A stretch of DNA of 64,000 nucleotides from Diploscapter coronatus (Eukaryota; Nematoda; Chromadorea; Rhabditida; Rhabditidae), in NCBI GenBank assembly GCA_964036155.1, contig OZ038423.1:36347249-36411248 (forward strand). The letters are read 5' to 3'. The notes under the pieces were generated by a model. It was not told the DNA's origin and ran no database searches. It saw nothing but the letters and a program-made list of their open reading frames with translations. Positions 11,591 through 24,994 of the stretch are shown in pieces. Numbering within the stretch: position 1 is the first letter of the stretch; each line of letters opens with the position of its first letter. The position numbers and the translations under genes are program-made.

Positions 11591-14500
11591 ATGCAGTATA
11601 TTTCTCGTTTATTCTATGTGAAATATTTCCTGTTTTTGTTGAATATTTTATATTTGATACGAAGGACGGAGGCGCGAGTTTACGAAGAAGACGCTTGTCT
11701 GAAGTTTCCAATCGAGTACGGATATCGATATCATTGCTACCAGCTACAGAAATGGGACAAAATGGCGAGGGACCACAAAAAGAAGAAAATCACGCTGCCA
11801 CCCGGTATTTCATCGATCAATCAAGCAAATGCCGCGGCTGACTTCGCCTCCATACCATCGCAGATTTATCAGTGCATGGATCTCGACTGCGTTTGCTCTT
11901 ACATCGAAGACTCGATAGTGGCTCCAGATGGTAGTTGTACTCTGAAAGATGGGTCGAAGGTCGAGAAAGCTGTTCGGTACGATTGCTTTGACCATTTTTC
12001 CTGCATGAATTCAGTTCAGAAAGGAAATCCGTCAACTTTCTGAAGACGAACGTCAACGTCTCTTCAAAGCGTTGCAGACTTTGAAAGATGTAAGTTTCGT
12101 CCATACATAAAATTAAGTTAATAATTGATATTTTTAGAGTGGAGAGTACGACCATTTCGCAAGATTGCACAAACATGGAGATAAGGCGGCTAGTGCTCAT
12201 TCTGGTAGGAATATTTCTAATTTTTGGTTCCGGGTCGACTCCCCCCACTTTTTAAACCAACCACTTTTCCGCGCACTATGTTTTAATGAGTTTAGAGAGC
12301 GTAGGGGGACTTGGGATGGTTCAAAAAGTGGGGGGAGTCGACCCGGAGCCCTAATTTTTAATCTACTAAATGATCATCTGCTTTTCCTTTTTGTAATTTT
12401 CTGGACCAATTTTTTACGTAGAAGGAACAAACACCGAGATCTAATCTTCAAGAGCGTGACAATTATAGTACTTTTCAAATCCGAACTTCTAGCCAATCAA
12501 TAACTGATTGATTGTTAAATCTTCTCTTCAGGACCCGGCTTCTTGGGATGGCATCGCGAGTTCAACAAGCGAATGGAATTTGCTATCAGACAGATCGATC
12601 CGTCTCTGAGCCTGCCTTATTATGACATGTAAATTCCTGATCGAGCTGTTGTTTGTCATTTTATTAGTAGTGAAATTATAGGACCCTTGACGGTGTGTTG
12701 CCAGGAGGTGAGGCCAACAACAGCGTGATATTTTCCAAGTATCTGTTGGGCGAATCATTCGGAGTTTATCCAACGAACTCCATCATTAATGGTCCTTTCG
12801 CAGGATGGAAATCGACTGAAGTAGATAGATATAATTTGTTTGCAATTATTGTTTTCTTTTTTAGACAGGCAGCATTGTGAATAGAACAGTCGGAACTTTG
12901 CCAGGTTCTGCTCGGCCTATGACACAGGAAATAGTTGACAATATCACGAAACTAACTGACTATGTCGACGTCCTTGGATATCCGGCGGCAAAATCAGTTT
13001 GCTTTTTTATTTAGTAAAAATTCAGTTCATTAGTTTAGGGTTGTCCGTATGAAGCAGGACCCCACTATACAGAAGCGGCTCACGGTTCTGGACACAATTT
13101 TGTCGGAGGTGACATGAGCGAACTGATCACGGCTGCGATAGATCCGATCTTCTTTTTCTTCCATTCGTTTGTGGATAAAATTTGGGAGGATTGGAGACAG
13201 CTTCGACAGGTGAGAATGCATGTTCCAACAATTACGAATCAGCGGTTGACTATATAGACAAGAGCAGAGCGTGAAATTCAATACCCCAAAGATAACGATC
13301 GATGTGCTGCCGTACAACATTTTGTTGGTAAGTAAATAGCTGACTTGAAAAATTGCTTCTTTTCTAATTTCAGGTGCCAATATGTATCCATTTTCGCCGT
13401 TGAAGTGAGTCGTTTTGAAGTACATAAGTACCACAAAGTTCTAAAGTCTTCATTTCAAATTTTAAATCGATGTTTTCCTTAGATATAGTTGAAGAAGATT
13501 AAACTAAAACTATCTTTCAAAGACGAGCCCAAGATGGATAGCTTTAAGAAATATAGCGATTAGATTTTTTGAACTGAATTTAATCAATACTTCTCGATAC
13601 CGTTGTCTTGAAAAGTTCATTGCCTACGTTTTTTTTCAGAAATATTGACGGACTATCTAACAAGTATACTGACAATCTCTATTCGTACGCGCCGAAGCCA
13701 ACATGCAGCAGAGCGAATCCCGATGGATGCAATTCAGAGTATGAAATTTTAAGATTTCGAAAAACAAAAAGCCATTCTAAATTTCAGATTTCTGTTCTGT
13801 GATTTTCGAAACAACACAGCTCGCTGTGCAGCGAAAGTGAAAGCAGGAACGAGGTGCCATTATTGGACCGAGGAAAATCCATGTTATCTCGGCGAATGCC
13901 GGAACGGTAGATGTGTAGAGACAATGACTAAAGGCTCAACCAAGGTGACTGCTGCGAAGAAGACGAATACCAACAGAAAGCTCAATTCACAAGTGAATAA
14001 TTTATCGGAAACGTTCTGTAATGAAAACTAGCTTTCAGGTAGGATGCTATAATGAGAATAAATGCTGTGCCCATTGGGCCAGTAAAGGTGAATGTTCGAA
14101 AAATGTGGACTATATGAACCAGTATTGTAAGGCTTCTTGCGGACAGTGCTTTGCATCGACATACCTCTTGACAGATGGTAACTCAATTTTCTTTCGAATC
14201 AGAATGATTTTTTGGTTAGACTGTTCTGATCGTCACAACCAATGCTCTGCGTGGGCGAGAAGCGGCGAATGTGAAAAAGCGAACAAAGAATGGATGTCGG
14301 AAAATTGTCGAAAATCCTGCCAGGTACCTTAGTCGCAAACGATCTAACGATAGAATTAAAACTCGATTTTAAATGCGAAAGGTTATTAACATTTTAAGTC
14401 CAGGGCTGAAGTTAGCCTAAAGCTTGAGCCAACTTAATATGCTTACAGATGTGCTCTTTAACGAGACTTCAAGAATGTGGTCCAGAAGGTTGATTTTTCC

Positions 14501-15686
14501 TTCGAATCATTATGAAAAATTTGGCATTCAGCAGCGACGATAGCCAAGAAAAAGGAACCTGAGGAAGCGAAATGTGAAAATTCTGGGACGTGTAACAACG
14601 AAAATGTCTGTTGTTCTTATTGGGCCTTACGCGGTGAATGCCACAGATCGGCCAGATGGATGGGGTTAGTATAAACGTCGAAAATAGCGAGTTTATCATT
14701 CATTCGACATTCAGTTGTAATTGTCCTGTTAGTTGCGCACTCTGTGAACCAACGTACAGTTATGGATGTAAGATCGAGATTTATTCAATGATTTTCATTC
14801 TACTATCCTCAGCATGTATCGATTATGATCGAAGATGTCGAGGCTGGGCTCAATCTGGCGAGTGCCTGAAAAACCCTTGGATGTCAGGTCGGTTATCAGG
14901 ATTTTAATGACAATTTCTGTTGAAAAAAAGTCTTTCTCATAAATTGGCTGTCTCGAATTGTCGAAGAGTTAATCTCTGAAAGAGATGTATAATTAAGCAC
15001 CGCAAACACATTTATTATGGTTATTCTTCCGGCCTAAAAACCATACCTACGACTGGATATTGGTGTAACTTAGACGTTTGGGTCATTAATTTTTTCCAAA
15101 CGCATTTGTAGCTGAAAAGTAGGTAAAACTAACTCAACGAGTGAACACGCATTCTGCCTTTTAAATTTATATACATTGTGTTGCGAGCCCTATGTATAAT
15201 ATGTATTTCATTGGCTTTTTAAGATATTTTCTAAAATGCGATAGGCAGTTGATTATTCTAAACTTTTATTTATCAAAAGTTCCAAATTTTATTTGCAACT
15301 AGAATTGAGTGTGATTTTGCATCAGTTCCATAGAGATTCACAATGAATAGGCGTGCAATCTAAAAAAAATCATTCCAGTCAATTTTTTTAAACCTGTTCC
15401 ACACCTTTTCCTTTTCCGAAGCTTCAAAGATAACGATTTCTTCTTTTAGAAAATTGTCGATATAGTTGCACCTCTTGTTACTCACAGTGGGACCTGGACA
15501 AGAAATGCAGAGGAAGAGCTGGTACAGAGATCTTTCATGACTTCGAAGAAAAACCAATTTCTAGGATCGGTTGCTCCAGTTTCCCCTGGTCCTTCTGCAA
15601 TTCAACGACTACGATTGAAAGGTCGACGAAGGACAATGGGAAAGCGAGATGTTGAAGGTCTTATTGAAAACTATGACAAGACATAA
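11591..15686 (+). CDS. Tyrosinase C: secreted tyrosinase with four ShKT domains
   Basis: First exon 11591-11976 encodes a signal peptide plus the whole pre-domain ([22 protein letters not shown]). CuA ligands: [19 protein letters not shown]. CuB ligands: [13 protein letters not shown] (about 13078-13116) and [10 protein letters not shown]. The linker has FLFCDFRNN and Cys pairs, then ShKT domains from about 14042, 14220, 14567 and 14815; the fourth is split by a 560-bp intron and resumes at about 15451 (ENCRYSC). The tail is basic ([10 protein letters not shown]) and ends YDKT, without the Gly-basic end seen in other members. All copper histidines are present, so it is probably active. One intron (12207-12531) carries a TIR element. 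AATAAA at 15730-15735 may be the poly(A) signal. Confidence 0.85.
12226..12350. mobile_element. 125-bp MITE with 9-bp target duplication
   Basis: Terminal inverted repeats of about 33 bp (start GGTTCCGGGTCGACTCCCCC; right end is its complement with two mismatches) enclose a short centre. CTAATTTTT occurs directly on both sides (12217-12225 and 12351-12359), a perfect 9-bp target-site duplication. There is no coding capacity. Size, long TIRs and a 9-bp duplication fit a Mutator-like (MULE) MITE; hAT elements normally give 8 bp. It sits in an intron of tyrosinase C and appears recent because both repeats are well preserved. Confidence 0.8.
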
Positions 15687-16139
15687 TGTTGTGTATAAAA
15701 CTTGTTAATTTAAAGCTTATTTTTCGGCTAATAAAATATCGATTAAACATTGGATTCGATTTTGCTAGCTAGTGAGTAAGTGATTAATAATCAGTGGAAA
15801 ATGAGTGAATGACCACTAACGATTGATTTGTGAAGAAAGTCGCACTATTCGTGCAGTCCAGCAGTAGCAGACGAGAAGACAGCCACATTCAATTATCAAA
15901 TTTATCAAAAACGCGTCAAGATAGAGTCATGATCGAATGAGATAGTAGACTACGGTGCGGAAAGGAAAATTCGATAGAACTTTTCCACATTACATCACAC
16001 CATTTATCAGTTCCTTTCCTATGTAGGCATTTGCGATATCTATATTATTAGTTTGTAAAACTTCGTGATCATTCGTTGTCTATGAGTAGTTGCTTTATCT
16101 CATTTTTCAGTTTATCGCCTAAACTGCCTTTTCTAGGTG
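15687..16139. other. Intergenic between tyrosinases C and D
   Basis: 453 bp holding the presumed gene C poly(A) signal and a TTTTCTAG acceptor at 16129-16136, three bases before the gene D ATG. No ORF of note. Confidence 0.4.
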
Positions 16140-19100
16140 ATGAATCTGAACACATCACCATGGACTTTTGTTTTGACAGCTTTAATTTGCTTTATTGTAT
16201 CTATAAATGCTACTCGTGACACATGCGATCGGCTACCAAGTCCACAAGCTCGGATTTGGTGTCAGAAACTCGAGAAATGGCACAATGACGCTAAAGTAAG
16301 TTTTTTCTCGTTGAAAAGTACTCTTATTGTAGTTGTTCGTAATTTTAAATTCAATCTTCTGCTTCCTGAACCAAACCTGAGCGATATTTCGACATCAACG
16401 CTGTAACAACATGAGAAACTTGATATTTTAGGAAACAATTAATTTCGATTTCGATTTCTATGATAAAAACTCTAAATTGAAAAGATCTTTGATCACTTCT
16501 ATGCCTTCATTTTATCTTTAAAAAAAATCTTATTTATAGTTTGAATCTGAGTTCCGAACATTCCTCTACCAATAAATATACATGTTTAGGGACAAGTAAA
16601 GAAGGCAAAAGTTGTTCACCCGCCTGGAGTTGACCTAGGGGCTGCAGGCTTCCTGCAGCCATCTGCCGGTATTAAAATGATCTATTTTGTGATTGAATAA
16701 AGAGAAGTTAGATCTCGGATTGGTGCAGACTCGGCTGGATGAATGCATCGATTTCAAGTGCGCATGCGATTTCATAGAGGGAGCGGAAGTGAACGGAGAT
16801 GACTGCATTTTGAAAGGCGGACAGCCGATGCAGAAAGTCATTCGGTAAAAGCGGTTCCTCTTACTTACTTTTCTGATGATTCCTCTTCAGACGAGAATAC
16901 AGAACGCTAAGCGATGGTGAACGGAAACGACTCTACGATGCATTCTGGGAATTGCACAATGTAAACTTTTACCATTGAGTAGTAGGATGTTCCTAAAGTA
17001 AAATTACTATGTGACCTTGATTGTTCCCTATCAAAGTAACATTTCTGACTCGTATCGCTTGTTATTGAACGACTCACTCTCGACTTCATTAATTCCGTTT
17101 CAAAATAAGATTTTGGATGTGAAGTAGAGAATGTGGAATTGCAGAGCAGTCAATATCACCATTACGTCGGACAGCATCGACATGCGAACACTGCTGCAGG
17201 CGCTCATGCTGTAAGTCGCTGTGTTTTCCTGTTGCAAGCAAGTTTTCAGGGTCCTGCCTTCGTAGGTTGGCATAGAGAATATCTGAAGCGTCTAGAATTA
17301 TCGATGCGATCAACCGATCCAACACTCTTTATTCCATATATCGACTGGACTTTCGAGGATGCTCTAGAAAACCCCGAGGATTCTGTGCTGTTTTCCGAGT
17401 ATTTGATGGGCGAATCGCCACCACCTCCGGCTGGAGGATTCGTATTCAATGGTCCTTTCAAAGGATGGACCACACGCGAAGTTCTCATTTCATTTTGAAA
17501 TGCGTTTAAATCGAATGCTCTAGGGTAACCCCGGAATCAACAGATCTGTGGGAGCAACCTTCAACGGAACAAAATTCCGACCGATAGCTCTGGAAAATGT
17601 CACGTACCTTTTGAATCTCAATAACGATAAATTTGACATAGGGTTTCTTCCGTTTCCTGCAGCGGTAGATTTCTAAAGATAAAAGAAAAGGCATTAAGAA
17701 ATGAATTCAGGAACGTGGCTGTCCATACTTGGATCTAAATAATGGCTCGGATATCGAGAATATTCATGGCAGAGCTCACCTCTTCGTTGGAGGCGATATG
17801 AGTGAGTTAACGCTTTTGCTATTCCACGAGCATGAACTTTAACGATAAGTGAGGAATTAAATTTTCAAAAATTTGGCCAGAACCTGTGCGACAACCCAAT
17901 ACTATATTGTTCTTTCTCACTTACGACATTATGAACTTTGTCCTTTCTAAGCGTCCTATGTTTATTACCGAAGAAAGGAGATCGAAGTAAAAATCTAATG
18001 ACTCACGAAATTTTAGGTGATTTCCCGACATCAAGTAATGATCCTATTTTCTTCATGCTGCACTCGTTTGTCGGTACGTATTCAATGAAGTTTCGCTTCG
18101 AAAAATAACGCCTTCAAGACTATCTTTGGGAGACTTGGAGACAAACTAAGCAGACGGCAGCACAACGGGAAACCCAATATCCACGTGATGATCAAAGATG
18201 CTCGACAGTACAACACTTCCTGTCTGCAAATATGTACCCCTTCACTCCCCTGAATAATCGAGATGGACTCTCAAACAACTACACTAAATTCCTCTATGAA
18301 TACGCTCCAAGTCCGACGTGTTCTGATTCTCTACCGCTTGGATGCAATTCTGAGTTCCTTTTCTGCGATCTGTCTCATGGGGCTCCACGATGCTCTTCGA
18401 AGATCAAGCCAGGTAAGTGTAATTTTAAATGCGCTCTTTATGAGAAATACAAGAAAGCAATGGGCAAGATTTGCTCTCTTTCGCTTCAATGCCCAGCTCA
18501 TTCCAGATCTGTCTTGCACTTTTGCCCTTCTCAATCTCAAAAATAGAGTCTTACTCGCCCCTAATGCCAACTTTTATCTTTATTTTCGAAAATTTTTTGA
18601 ATCCTAATCTTCATTAGTTTTCGGGGCTTCAAGAAATAACTAACTCTCGCATCCCTCAATTTTTCTTGTAATGAAATCTGTTGAAGGTGCTAAATGCGGA
18701 GGATACACCAGAGGCGAAGAACCATGCTATAGAGGCGAGTGTGTTGGTGATCGGTGCGTACTTTCTCCAGGCGGTACTCCTCGACCTCGAACAACGCCTC
18801 GACCAACCCCTGGTGGCACATTGCCGAAGACAGAGACTTGCTACAATGAAAATAAGTGCTGCCAGAATTGGGCTGCTAGAGGACAGTGCAATTTGAACCC
18901 GGACTACATGAGACGGACATGCCCAGCTTCTTGTGGATCATGCACACCTACGCGATACAGGCTGGATGATGGTATTTTTGAAATAATAATGAAATTGGAA
19001 GATGCGATGCAAATTTTTCACCTTTCAAGATTGCAACGATCGGGCGAGTCAATGTAGGACATGGGCTGCCCGAGGTAATTGCCAGAGAAATAAGCTCTGG

Positions 19101-19986
19101 ATGGAGGAGAACTGTCGGAAATCTTGTAATAAATGTGCACAGACGAGAGCACAAGAGTGCAGCCCAGACGGTATTTCCTTTGATCCAAACGAATTTATTG
19201 AAAGCACTTTAGTTGTCGCTCGAACTACACCGGCTCCGTTGAGTTGCGACGCGACTGAAGGCTGTTATAATGAAAACGTATGAGCTATGGAGATACTGAA
19301 TGGAGATATCAAATTCAGGCATGTTGCCCATATTGGAGCATATTCGACGAGTGCAGAAGCAACTCGGTGTGGATGGCGTAAGTAGTTTTTCAATGGATTG
19401 ATTACTGATGAGACCATTTTTAGATGCAATTGTCGCGTTTCATGTGGTTCGGTTTTCATATAAGGGTTAACAACTAGTTTCGTGAAAATTCAGGAGTTTG
19501 CTACCCTGATTCGTATACATACGGCAGCTGTATAGACTACCATCGTATGTGTCGATCGTGGGCTAGTCAGGGCGAGTGTGCGAAGAATCCATGGTAGTAG
19601 AGACTTATAAACGTTTCATACTCTGAAATAGTAACACAATATACAATTTTAGGATGGCAGAGAACTGTCGGGCGAGTTGCGGAACTTGTTACAGCGCACA
19701 ACAACTCTCGAGCTTATGCGATCGAAAATCAGGTCCGAATGCAAGGGCCCCTCTTGGTCTAGCTAGTCCAGTACGACGGTCAAGGGTACAGCACCCAACC
19801 GTTCAAATCCCTAACAGTCGAGGTGTTTACAATGCGAATCTTCCTTGGTGGGCAGTAAATCAGAATAATGGTCAATTTAACGGCTCTCCATACGGGGAAA
19901 ATGGTCAGGGTGGATTTAACGGATTCAACCAGGGAGGATTCAGCCAAAATCCAAGTGGTGCCTGGTGGGAAGGAAAGAAGAAATAA
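16140..19986 (+). CDS. Tyrosinase D: secreted tyrosinase with four ShKT domains and Gly/Trp tail
   Basis: Signal peptide ends about INA. The pre-domain is divergent: the IYQCM stretch of its paralogues is replaced by LVQTRLDECIDFKCACDF, keeping the cysteines. CuA: GQHRH, AHAGPAFVGWHREY. CuB: IHGRAHLFVGGDM (about 17769-17800) and DPIFFMLHSF. The DGLSNNYT and FLFCDLSHG linker is followed by a Pro/Thr/Arg spacer and ShKT domains from about 18836, 19030, 19243 and 19498. The C-terminus is rich in Gln, Asn and Gly (repeats like GGFNGFNQGGF) and ends WWEGKKK. All copper histidines are present. Probable extracellular phenol oxidase. The last exon, 19654-19986, holds half of ShKT 4 plus the tail. Confidence 0.85.
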
Positions 19987-20453
19987 CGTGTGTATATCTT
20001 TTCAATATCTTATCATTTGATCTGATCTGATTGAATACGAATATTGTATATGCTGAATTGTTGCGTGTTTGCAGTTAATTAATAAAGACTCTATAAATTA
20101 ATCGACAGTTATGTTCCCGATCATCGCCGGTCGTTTTTTGCCGACTTTGTGATCGTTTAGTTTAACGAATGCGTGCATTGGTTGAAACGAAGTGGTGATT
20201 GATTTTGAAAAGGTGATAGAGACTTGAGAAAAGAATATTAGCCAGCAGTCAGTCACTCAACACGTAGACCGTGCAAGAAGGGCAATACAATACAGCCGCC
20301 ATCACTTCAATTATGATTGGTGAAATGGAAAAATTCAATAGCGCGAGTTACAAGAGACAGATGGAGAGAAACCGCATCAAAACGTCATTCTCATGTTTCT
20401 CGTACCTTTCGAAAATTCATGGCATGATTAGTCTTCCATTTAGGCGATTAACC
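19987..20453. other. Intergenic between tyrosinases D and E
   Basis: 467 bp. An open frame runs through the region upstream of the chosen start, but the stretch before 20443 has no similarity to the paralogues and is better read as promoter and leader. An acceptor-like CATTTAG ends at 20443. Confidence 0.4.
20081..20086 (+). terminator. Poly(A) signal, tyrosinase D
   Basis: AATAAA 95 bp after the stop of tyrosinase D. Confidence 0.5.
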
Positions 20454-23400
20454 ATGAAAATAGTTATTTGTGGACTTTTGCTTGGATTTGCGAGGGCCCA
20501 GGATCCATGTGCCTCTGCTCCAAATCCGACAATGAGAAATCTCTGCCTGCAAATTCAACGATGGGATGGCCGAGCCCGATCTTCTGCCAGTCGGAAGACA
20601 GTAGCGCTTCCGCCAGGAATGGCCGGTGACATGGCAGTCGGGGCTCCAAAGAATCCATTTGCTGCAGGAGCCTCAATGGCTGCTGACTTTGCTCCTATCG
20701 CTGCAAACATCTACCAATGCATGACTCTAACGTAACGTTTTATGATGAAGTCATGCCTTCGTGACACCCCTTATTGAAATCGCGCAAACTTTGTTGTTTA
20801 GATGTATGTGTTCATATTTGCAAGGAACTACAGCCCCAAATGGACAATGCACTCTCAGGAACGGACAAAGTCTCCGGAAAGCTTACAGGTAGAATTTGTC
20901 GAACTTCATTGTTCACCGAGATTAGTAATTCTTTTGAGAAAGGAATACCGACAGCTGTCCGATGCGGAACGTCAGAAGCTGCATGAAGCGTATTGGAGTT
21001 TGAAGAATGTAAGCGATGAGTCGTTTCTTCGTCTAGTAAATTGCGGTGTTTAGTCTGGTGAGTACGACAATCTAGCGAGGACACATAGAGATGCTGATAG
21101 AGCTGAATCAGCACATGCAGGTAGCTTTCATGATTTATGTCATCTTTTATTTTGCTCAAATGGCAGTTTGTAAATGGTGTAACGTGAAATGACGAAACGC
21201 TTCCTTTTCTGCACAGATCCTGTCAATTTCTATTGCTTCCAGTCACTTTTACGTTTCGTCATTTCGCATTACGTCATTACGTCATTTACCGATTGCCGTT
21301 CAAATGAGCTTACATTTCCGTTAAAGCGCTCAAAGCAAAAATGCACGTTTGAGACGAAACTCAAGAAGCTGCTAGGAAGCTGAGAAAATCGATCTTCTAA
21401 ATAAATGAGAAAAATCGACGTGCATATCTCCATCTCCATGCTTGCATTTCAACAGCGAAGATTAGATTTGTTTTCCGAAGAAATGCAAGGTGTTCGCATT
21501 CAGGACCTGCGTTCCCTATGTGGCATCGAGAATTCATAAAGCGCTTCGAGTTTGCTCTACGTCAAATCGACCCCTCGATTTCTCTTCCCTATGTGGATTG
21601 GACGATGGATGCTGCACTTCCCAACTCAAAAGACAGTGTCCTCTTCTCCTCTTATTTGATGGGAGAACATCAAGGACGAACTGGTTGTTTGGGCGCTCCT
21701 TTTGCGAATTGGAGAACGATTGAAGTACATTGTAGTACCAGGCGAGATGAAATGGTTTTAGAAAATCGGAACCCTTTTTTGCATTAAATTCTGGAATCGA
21801 ATTTTTTAAACAAAATTACGAAATTTTAACCTTAATTTTGTCTCACCGCTGATTGCAATTTTTGATGTTGACATTTATGCAAAAAAAAAAAAAAACGTAC
21901 AGGGACGAGCCTGCGTAATGCGAGCAACTGGAATGAATGGCACCTTGAAGCCGATGGAACAGCGACAGATAGACGCTTTGCTGGCCGATCAGAACGTTAT
22001 CACGATGCTGGGCTTCCCTGCCCGAAGAAATGGCTGTCCATACAATTTGAACTTCAACATTCTGGAGTTTGTACACGGCCAGAGCCATTTGTTTATCGGC
22101 GGAGATATGGGAGACACCCCGACTTCGTGTAATTTAGAAATCATAAAAAGTTGAGAGTTCAAAAGAACCAATTTTAGCCAATGACCCAATCTTCTTCTTG
22201 CATCATGCTTTCGTCGGTACGTTGTAAGTTATTTCAAAAATCGAAAGAAAACGATTCTAGACTATGTGTGGGAGATGTGGCGAGAACGTTGGCAGGTACG
22301 TACAAAATTCGACACACATCTTTAAAATGTTGACCTCAGAGTCGTGCCGAGCGTGAAATTCGCTATCCTCCAGACAATCAGCAATGCTCGTCCGTGCAAC
22401 ACTTCGCCAACAACAATATGATGCCCTTCACTCCAATGAAGTGATTGACTTGTTTGAATTCAATGATGAAGAATGCGTCTCTTCAGAAATCGTGATGGTC
22501 TGTCTAATATGTATCTCGACAACCTATGGGAATATGCACCGAGACCGACGTGCTCCGCGGGAAACATCAACGGATGTGCTTCTCAGTAACTTATCTTCGT
22601 TTATTAAATATTTGACAAATCTGAATCTAGAGGCCGCAAGCTACGCTCATTGTTGCCTTTGAAAAGGGGATGCAAAAACGCGTTACGTGTGTAAAATAGA
22701 ACATAGCTTGGCGGTGGAATTGGGAAAGAAAGAAGGGCACGGCGCGCTCAATTCAGATGTCCACAGCTTCGTTTAGGATGAACCGTGTTGGAAAATTTAA
22801 AAAGAAAAAAAAAAAGATTAGAATCGGGAAGTTAGGGGCTTTAGAAAATATTGCATTAGATATTCTGCGACCCTTATAACAAACATCAACTTGTGGCCTC
22901 TAACCTACACAGCTCAAGCTAAAATTTCATGGACAAAAACACAAAGCCAAAGTTTTGTTCGTTACTGGTGGAAAATTCCAGATTCTTGTTCTGCGATCTA
23001 TCTCACGGCGCTGCTCGATGCGTTTCGAAGATCAAACCTGGCGCACCATGCAACTTCTATCAAAGAAGAGAGAGTCCATGTTATCGTGGTGTTTGCCGAA
23101 ATAACGTCTGTGTCATCACAGTAAGAACTTGAAACTTCCTTTATGATTTTTGAAGTGAAAATATCAAGGGTCCTGCTCCACCCACTCCAAGGACTCCTTC
23201 AAGGAATCCGCCGAAGAGAATCTTGCCACAGGTTCAGGAAAATGAATATGATTTTGACGTGGTGGTAATTTTCTAGGAATCTTGTTACAATGAAAACAAG
23301 TGTTGCATGAGTTGGGCTGCCCAAGGACAATGCAACTCCAATCCTTCATATATGAACTTGTGGTGCAAGGCTAGTTGTGGGAGGTGCCAGACTACTTCAT

Positions 23401-24427
23401 ACCGACTGGCTGATGGTCGACATTTCTTTTTTATGTTTTCAAAAATGATTAATTTCTACAGACTGTAAAGATCGTCATAAACTCTGCGCTAGCTGGGCTA
23501 GAAGCGGCGAATGTAAGAAGAATCCTCTGTGGATGAGCGAAAATTGTCGGCAGAGTTGCAAACTCTGCGCGATGACACGACAACAAGAGTGCACAAGTGA
23601 AGAAATAGACTTTGTTAACAATTGAAAAATATATGAAATGCAAATTTTGATAGGTCGAACAGCAGCCGCTCGTCACCCACAAGCCAAATGCAGCGCCGCT
23701 GTAGGATGCTTCAACGAAAACGTAAGTCTAATGATAGCACCTCTGCATGCAAATAAGCTGATTTAGGTTTGCTGCAGCTATTGGAGTATGCTGGGCGAAT
23801 GCAGAACATCACAGGAGTACATGTTCTGCAATTGTCGCGTTTCATGTGGTTCGAGAATTTGCAAAAACTAACTTAATTCCTACAAACAAAACTAGGAGTC
23901 TGTTATCCTCAAACTTACTTCTTCGGAACTTGTACTGATTATCACCCGAAATGTGCAGGTTGGGCAAGAATTGGAGAATGTAGGGCTTTCCGTTATTTAG
24001 AGTGAACTTTCTTTCCCTTTTAGGTCAGAAGAATCCGTGGATGTCTGTATGCTTTAGAGATTTTGATAATCTATCAAATTTATCAAACTTTTTCAGGAGA
24101 ATTGTAGAGCTAGTTGCGGATCGTGCTATAGCGGTAGGCTTCTTCTAATCATTTTTTAGCAGTGACGTTTTCTGTCTAGAATTCGAACTCAGCGAAATGT
24201 GCGGTAAGGGAAGAGCAGGTACGATAATCTACGATACAACATTAACTAACTTTACAGGATCTGTGAGACCAACTGCACCTGCTCGAAATATGAGACGACG
24301 AACGCATGCAGCTCCTCGAGGAGGTTGGGGAGCATCTCGAGGTCCGTGGTGGGGTCGACGTCGAAATTGGGGCATGTCCAATGATGACTTTGGCATGTTT
24401 GACTCTTGGTGGGGCAAGAGGCGATAA
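20454..24427 (+). CDS. Tyrosinase E: secreted tyrosinase with four ShKT domains and Trp-rich tail
   Basis: Start chosen at the ATG directly before the hydrophobic signal (ends ARAQ), 10 bp after a splice-like acceptor. An upstream in-frame ATG at 20424 would put charged residues before the signal. The pre-domain has LPPGM, NIYQCM and CMCSYLQG. Cu[20 protein letters not shown]. Cu[14 protein letters not shown] (about 22069-22110) and [10 protein letters not shown]. Linker FLFCDLSHG, a Pro-rich spacer, then ShKT domains from about 23281, 23461, 23685 and 23897. The C-terminus is Gly/Trp/Arg-rich and ends DSWWGKRR. All copper ligands are present. Intron 21121-21503 contains a long foldback sequence. 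Confidence 0.85.
21154..21310. repeat. Foldback element in a tyrosinase E intron
   Basis: Left GTGAAATGACGAAACG pairs with CGTTTCGTCATTTCGC on the right, and the outer flanks (GCTCAAATGGCAG on the left, complement of TTTGAACGGCAAT on the right) extend the arms to about 50 bp with mismatches. The right arm also holds a short ACGTCATT tandem repeat. No ORF; MITE-like. Confidence 0.6.
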
Positions 24428-24994
24428 AACCTTATTCTTGCTTGAACTCAGACATTTCTTCAATGAAGAAAACTATGTAGCAATTTTATGTGTGAAAATA
24501 AATATTTTCTTATTGTGACAAAGTCAAACACTGATGTTTGATATGATAATTCGTTGAACCCGTACGCAAGCAGTTTAGGAATTGCTGATGAACTGAAAAC
24601 TGAGCGCGTCTCCTATGTGAGTGGAGAATTTTCAATCATAACAATTCACACTGCGCCTCTGATGATTTCACGTAATTGGTCATGAATTGACTGAAAACGA
24701 GTCGAACTTATCAGTTATCGACAAATTTCATTTTTATTTTACGACCTCTTCGATAAACGATGATGAGGAGACAGCGTAACAACTCTTATCAAAGTATGAA
24801 ACGAGATGGAAATTCATTGGGACGAAGGATGGCGGTGAAACAGTCTGTTCTTCTCGCCAAGCAGTGGCACTTTTTCCCGCTGCAATTGTCATAGTCACTG
24901 GAACTGGGCCGGTGGACAGTCGCAAAGCGATTCGAAGCACTCCCTTCTATCCCATTTTGCACCAATTTGCGATCATTCTCTCGAATTTTTTAGG
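24428..24994. other. Intergenic between tyrosinases E and F
   Basis: 567 bp without a convincing ORF. TTTTTTAG ends at 24993, one base before the gene F ATG, a strong trans-splice acceptor candidate. Confidence 0.4.
24497..24502 (+). terminator. Poly(A) signal, tyrosinase E
   Basis: AATAAA 70 bp after the stop of tyrosinase E. Confidence 0.45.

Noticed and set aside
20271..20453. N-terminal extension of tyrosinase E
   Set aside because: No paralogue has such an extension, and it would bury the signal peptide.
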